Part shown: positions 61,566-64,000 of the stretch, piece after piece
How positions within the stretch are numbered: position 1 is the first letter of the stretch
How the letters are laid out: each line of letters opens with the position of its first letter
DNA from: Bacteroidetes bacterium UBA6161
GTDB taxonomy: Bacteria > Bacteroidota > Bacteroidia > NS11-12g > UBA955
Direction: 5' to 3'
DNA length: 64,000 nt
NCBI GenBank assembly: GCA_002422315.1
Contig: DIUJ01000035.1
Span: 1-64,000, forward strand
Made by a program: the position numbers and the translations under genes
The notes under the pieces: model-generated
Told to the model about the DNA's origin: nothing
Databases searched by the model: none
Seen by the model: only the letters and a program-made list of their open reading frames with translations

Positions 61566-62957
61566 ATGAAAAATTACTCCTTTTTTTTATTTTTAATTTT
61601 ACTTCTTTCTTTAGGTTGTAGAAAGAATGATTCGTTATTTAAATCAACTGATGCTCAACTTTCATTTTCGCTTGATACTGTTTATTTTGATACCGTTTTT
61701 ACAAAACTTCCTGGCTCAAATTACCCCAGATCCGTAACCAAAAACTTTATTATTCGTAACCCATACAAAGAAAATATACAAACAACTATTGAATTGGGGA
61801 ATGGCGTAAATTCTCCTTATCGAATAAATATAGATGGTGTTGCCGGCAACCAATTTTCAAACATAATTATCCCCGCAAGAGATAGCATAATTGGCTTTGT
61901 AGAAGTAACATTAGAAGCAAACAATAATTTAAATCCTTCCATTGTTTACGATTCTATAAGATTCACTACCAATGGAAATGTTCAACACGTAATATTAGCC
62001 GCATACGGATGGGATGCACATTACTATAAAGATTCAATTTTTCAAACTGATGAAATATGGAACGACCTTGTTAAACCCTATGTTATAGTAAATAGCATAT
62101 TAGTACCCCAAAATACTAAATTAAATATTCTCCCTGGAGTACAAATATACTCATCGCCAGAATCATTTATTTATATTGATGGTACGTTAGAAGCAGATGG
62201 AGATTTTCAAAACAAAATAGTTTTTCAAGGCGATAGACTTACTCCTTCTTTTAAAGAAACACCTGGCCAATGGGGGGGAATTCATTTATTAAAGAACAGT
62301 ATTAACAATAAAATAAACAACTGTATAATAAAAAACTCCGTACTTGGGGTTAGAATTGATTCGTTAAGTAACAACTCGAATCCAAAACTTGAAATAAAAA
62401 ACACACTCATAAAAAACTGTAGCTTATATGGTATATTAGGCATTACGGGGAGTTTGGATATGGAAAACATAGCTATTTCAAGATGTGGTTCTTATGGTAT
62501 GATTGCATTTTGGGGCGGTAATTATAGTATCAAACATTCAAGTATTGGAAGTGGCTATTTGGGAGGAAGATCGCAAGCTGCAATGGTATTAAACAATATT
62601 GCTAGGGACGAAAACGACAACTTTGTAGAAAGCTTCCCTATGGCCTACACTATAACAAATTCTATCATTTGGGGACCATTAGAAGATGAATTGTTACTAG
62701 ATATCGATTCTAATAAATTAGTAAGCTCAAATTTTGAAAATTGTATCATAAGAACGAAGGGACTTGTTAATAAAGTAAATAATAACAATAACTTGATAAA
62801 CTTTGACCCTCTTTTTGAAGACCCAAGAAATGGAAATTTAAAAATACGGGAAAACTCGCCAGCCAAAAGCAAAGCAAAGCAACTAAATCCACCTATTGTA
62901 AATGACATAGATGGAAATTCAAGAAACCAAGCTTCTAGTATTGGCGCATATGAATAG
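61566..62957 (+). CDS. Beta-helix lipoprotein of unknown function
   Basis: A 463-aa lipoprotein with lipobox S-L-G-C (Cys18). About residues 60-150 are Ig-like and rich in Asn and Ile. A right-handed parallel beta-helix region spans about 180-455, judged from repeats of about 20-25 residues with Asn/Ile/Val ladders (NKINNCIIKNSVLGVRID, PKLEIKNTLIKNCSLYGIL, YSIKHSSIGSGYLG, and the final PAKSKAKQLNPPIVNDIDGNSRNQASSIGAYE). No polysaccharide lyase residues can be assigned. The ATG of murB at 62950 overlaps its stop by 8 bases. Confidence 0.75.
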   Translation: MKNYSFFLFLILLLSLGCRKNDSLFKSTDAQLSFSLDTVYFDTVFTKLPGSNYPRSVTKNFIIRNPYKENIQTTIELGNGVNSPYRINIDGVAGNQFSNIIIPARDSIIGFVEVTLEANNNLNPSIVYDSIRFTTNGNVQHVILAAYGWDAHYYKDSIFQTDEIWNDLVKPYVIVNSILVPQNTKLNILPGVQIYSSPESFIYIDGTLEADGDFQNKIVFQGDRLTPSFKETPGQWGGIHLLKNSINNKINNCIIKNSVLGVRIDSLSNNSNPKLEIKNTLIKNCSLYGILGITGSLDMENIAISRCGSYGMIAFWGGNYSIKHSSIGSGYLGGRSQAAMVLNNIARDENDNFVESFPMAYTITNSIIWGPLEDELLLDIDSNKLVSSNFENCIIRTKGLVNKVNNNNNLINFDPLFEDPRNGNLKIRENSPAKSKAKQLNPPIVNDIDGNSRNQASSIGAYE

Positions 62958-63006
62958 TTTACAAATTGATTGTGAAAAACTAGATACTTATAGTAGTTTT
63001 GCTACC

Positions 63007-64000
63007 ATGTTAGTTCAAAAAAATATCTCTCTTAAAAACTTTCATACTTTTGGATTGGATGTATACGCAGCTTATTTTGTAGCTGTAAGTAAACTAGAAG
63101 ACATCATAGAAATATACCAAAATACTGACTTTAAGAATACAAGCAAACTAATTATAGGAGGAGGAAGTAACGTACTTTTTACAAAAGATAAATTTGAAGG
63201 CTTGGTTATTAAGAATGAGTTATATGGAAAAAGTATCTTGGAAGAGAATGAAACAAATGCAACAATCAAGGTTAATTCTGGGGAGAATTGGCATGAATTG
63301 GTAGTTTGGGCAATAGAAAACAATTGGGGGGGGATAGAAAATTTAAGTTTAATACCTGGAACAGTAGGAGCTGCTCCAATGCAAAATATTGGTGCTTATG
63401 GAGTAGAAATTGAAAATAGTTTTGTTTCCTTAGAAGCTTTAAATTTAGAAACCTTACAAGTAGAAAAATTCAGCAAAGAAAGTTGTGCCTTTGGCTACAG
63501 GGAAAGTATATTTAAAACAAAGAAGAAAGGTCAATATTTCATATTAAATCTAGTTTTAAAGCTTCAAAAAAATCCTAAAGGAGTTTGCGATTATGGCGAT
63601 ATTAAAAAAGTTTTATCTATAAAAAACATTGAAGCTGAAAATGCAAGTATTAAGCAAATAAGCGACGCTATTATAGATATTAGACAATCTAAGCTACCAG
63701 ACCCTAAAGTCTTAGGAAATGCTGGAAGTTTTTTTAAAAACCCTACTATAGAGAAAACTTTGTTTAATTCTATTAAACAAGAGAATCCAGATTTGGGAGG
63801 GTATGAAACTCCAGATGGAAAAATCAAGATTTCGGCTGCTTGGCTAATTGAAAAAAGTGGATGGAAAGGTAAAACTCAAAATAACTGTGGAAGTCATAGT
63901 AAGCAAGCATTGGTATTGGTAAACTATGGGGGAGCAAAGGGAGTAGATATAGTAGCGCTTAGTTTAGCTATTCAAAACGATGTAAAAAATAAATTTGGAA
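63007..64000 (+). CDS. murB: UDP-N-acetylenolpyruvylglucosamine reductase, cut by the window end
   Basis: Reduces the enolpyruvyl group to make UDP-N-acetylmuramate for peptidoglycan, with FAD and NADPH. The FAD-binding part shows LIIGGGSNVLFTKDKFEGLVIKN and NLSLIPGTVGAAPMQNIGAYGVEIE; the C-terminal part includes CAFGYRESIFK (catalytic region), LGNAGSFFKNPTIEK and ISAAWLIEKSGWKGK. The family's final residues lie beyond the window. The ATG at 63007 (MLVQKNISLKNFHTFGL) fits homologue length; an in-frame ATG at 62950 adds 19 residues and would overlap the upstream stop. Confidence 0.92.
   Translation, partial: MLVQKNISLKNFHTFGLDVYAAYFVAVSKLEDIIEIYQNTDFKNTSKLIIGGGSNVLFTKDKFEGLVIKNELYGKSILEENETNATIKVNSGENWHELVVWAIENNWGGIENLSLIPGTVGAAPMQNIGAYGVEIENSFVSLEALNLETLQVEKFSKESCAFGYRESIFKTKKKGQYFILNLVLKLQKNPKGVCDYGDIKKVLSIKNIEAENASIKQISDAIIDIRQSKLPDPKVLGNAGSFFKNPTIEKTLFNSIKQENPDLGGYETPDGKIKISAAWLIEKSGWKGKTQNNCGSHSKQALVLVNYGGAKGVDIVALSLAIQNDVKNKFG

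Noticed and set aside
1..64000. tRNA, rRNA, CRISPR arrays, insertion sequences, prophage genes
   Set aside because: The gaps between genes were read for T-loop-like sequences, repeated spacers and transposase or integrase frames. None was found. A covariance-model tRNA search would be decisive, but the gaps are mostly too short to hold one.

Overview
The window is a compact, AT-rich stretch of a Bacteroidota chromosome. The assignment rests on several lines: type IX secretion (T9SS) and gliding genes (porD, porV, porU, porP/sprF, gldJ), many exported proteins with T9SS C-terminal sorting domains, Bacteroidota-type -7 promoter boxes (TAnnTTTG), the gene order bamD-rpoZ-coaBC-porD, a single-subunit glycyl-tRNA synthetase, and almost no Shine-Dalgarno sequences. 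The genus cannot be resolved from this sequence. No rRNA, tRNA, CRISPR array or intact insertion sequence was seen.

Layout. 0.1-5.7 kb: housekeeping run bamD, rpoZ, coaBC, porD, aroB, aroA. 5.7-12.5 kb (minus strand): three exported proteins, namely a type B T9SS cargo with Cys-containing tandem repeats, a glycine-rich type A cargo, and an OmpA-domain protein. 12.5-14.7 kb: an SbtA-type bicarbonate transporter with a small partner gene, divergent from a LysR regulator. 14.8-23.4 kb: aroC, a dicarboxylate/amino-acid symporter, a secreted M43 metalloprotease, topA, a SirB1-like protein and a TPR lipoprotein. 23.4-23.9 kb: a gene-free repeat-bearing region. 23.9-31.9 kb: a large sortilin-like T9SS cargo, panB, a histidine kinase, a TonB-domain protein, ruvX, def, a UbiA-family enzyme and gmk. 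31.9-34.8 kb: an accessory-looking block (membrane protein, SDR, Crp/Fnr) with long AT-rich flanks. 34.8-41.8 kb: a tightly packed plus-strand run of cysS, glutaminyl cyclase, an RmlD-like reductase, a MuiA-like protein, GDP-fucose synthase and a glycosyltransferase. 41.8-48.9 kb (minus strand): an ECF sigma factor, a protein that appears to span both membranes, and two T9SS cargo proteins. 49.0-53.6 kb: a LutA-like protein with an Ldh-family oxidoreductase, radC, rpsT and glyS. 53.6-64.0 kb: porV and porU (minus), then porP, gldJ, a beta-helix lipoprotein and a murB cut by the window end (plus).

How the parts fit. The window holds several T9SS parts (PorD, the PorU sortase, the PorV shuttle, PorP/SprF, GldJ) and six recognisable cargo proteins. 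It also holds a lipoprotein glutaminyl cyclase. Eleven of thirteen exported non-lipoproteins have Gln just after the predicted signal-peptide cleavage site, which fits N-terminal pyroglutamate formation.

The strongest candidates for something undescribed are: (1) the ECF sigma / double-membrane-spanning barrel / T9SS cargo operon at 45.5-48.9 kb, which could be an outside-to-inside signalling relay; (2) a perfect 17-bp palindrome in the signal-peptide codons of one T9SS cargo gene, next to an (AC)9 tract in the N-terminal codons of the gene just upstream; (3) the small gene coupled to the bicarbonate transporter; and (4) the repeat element at 23.5-23.75 kb.
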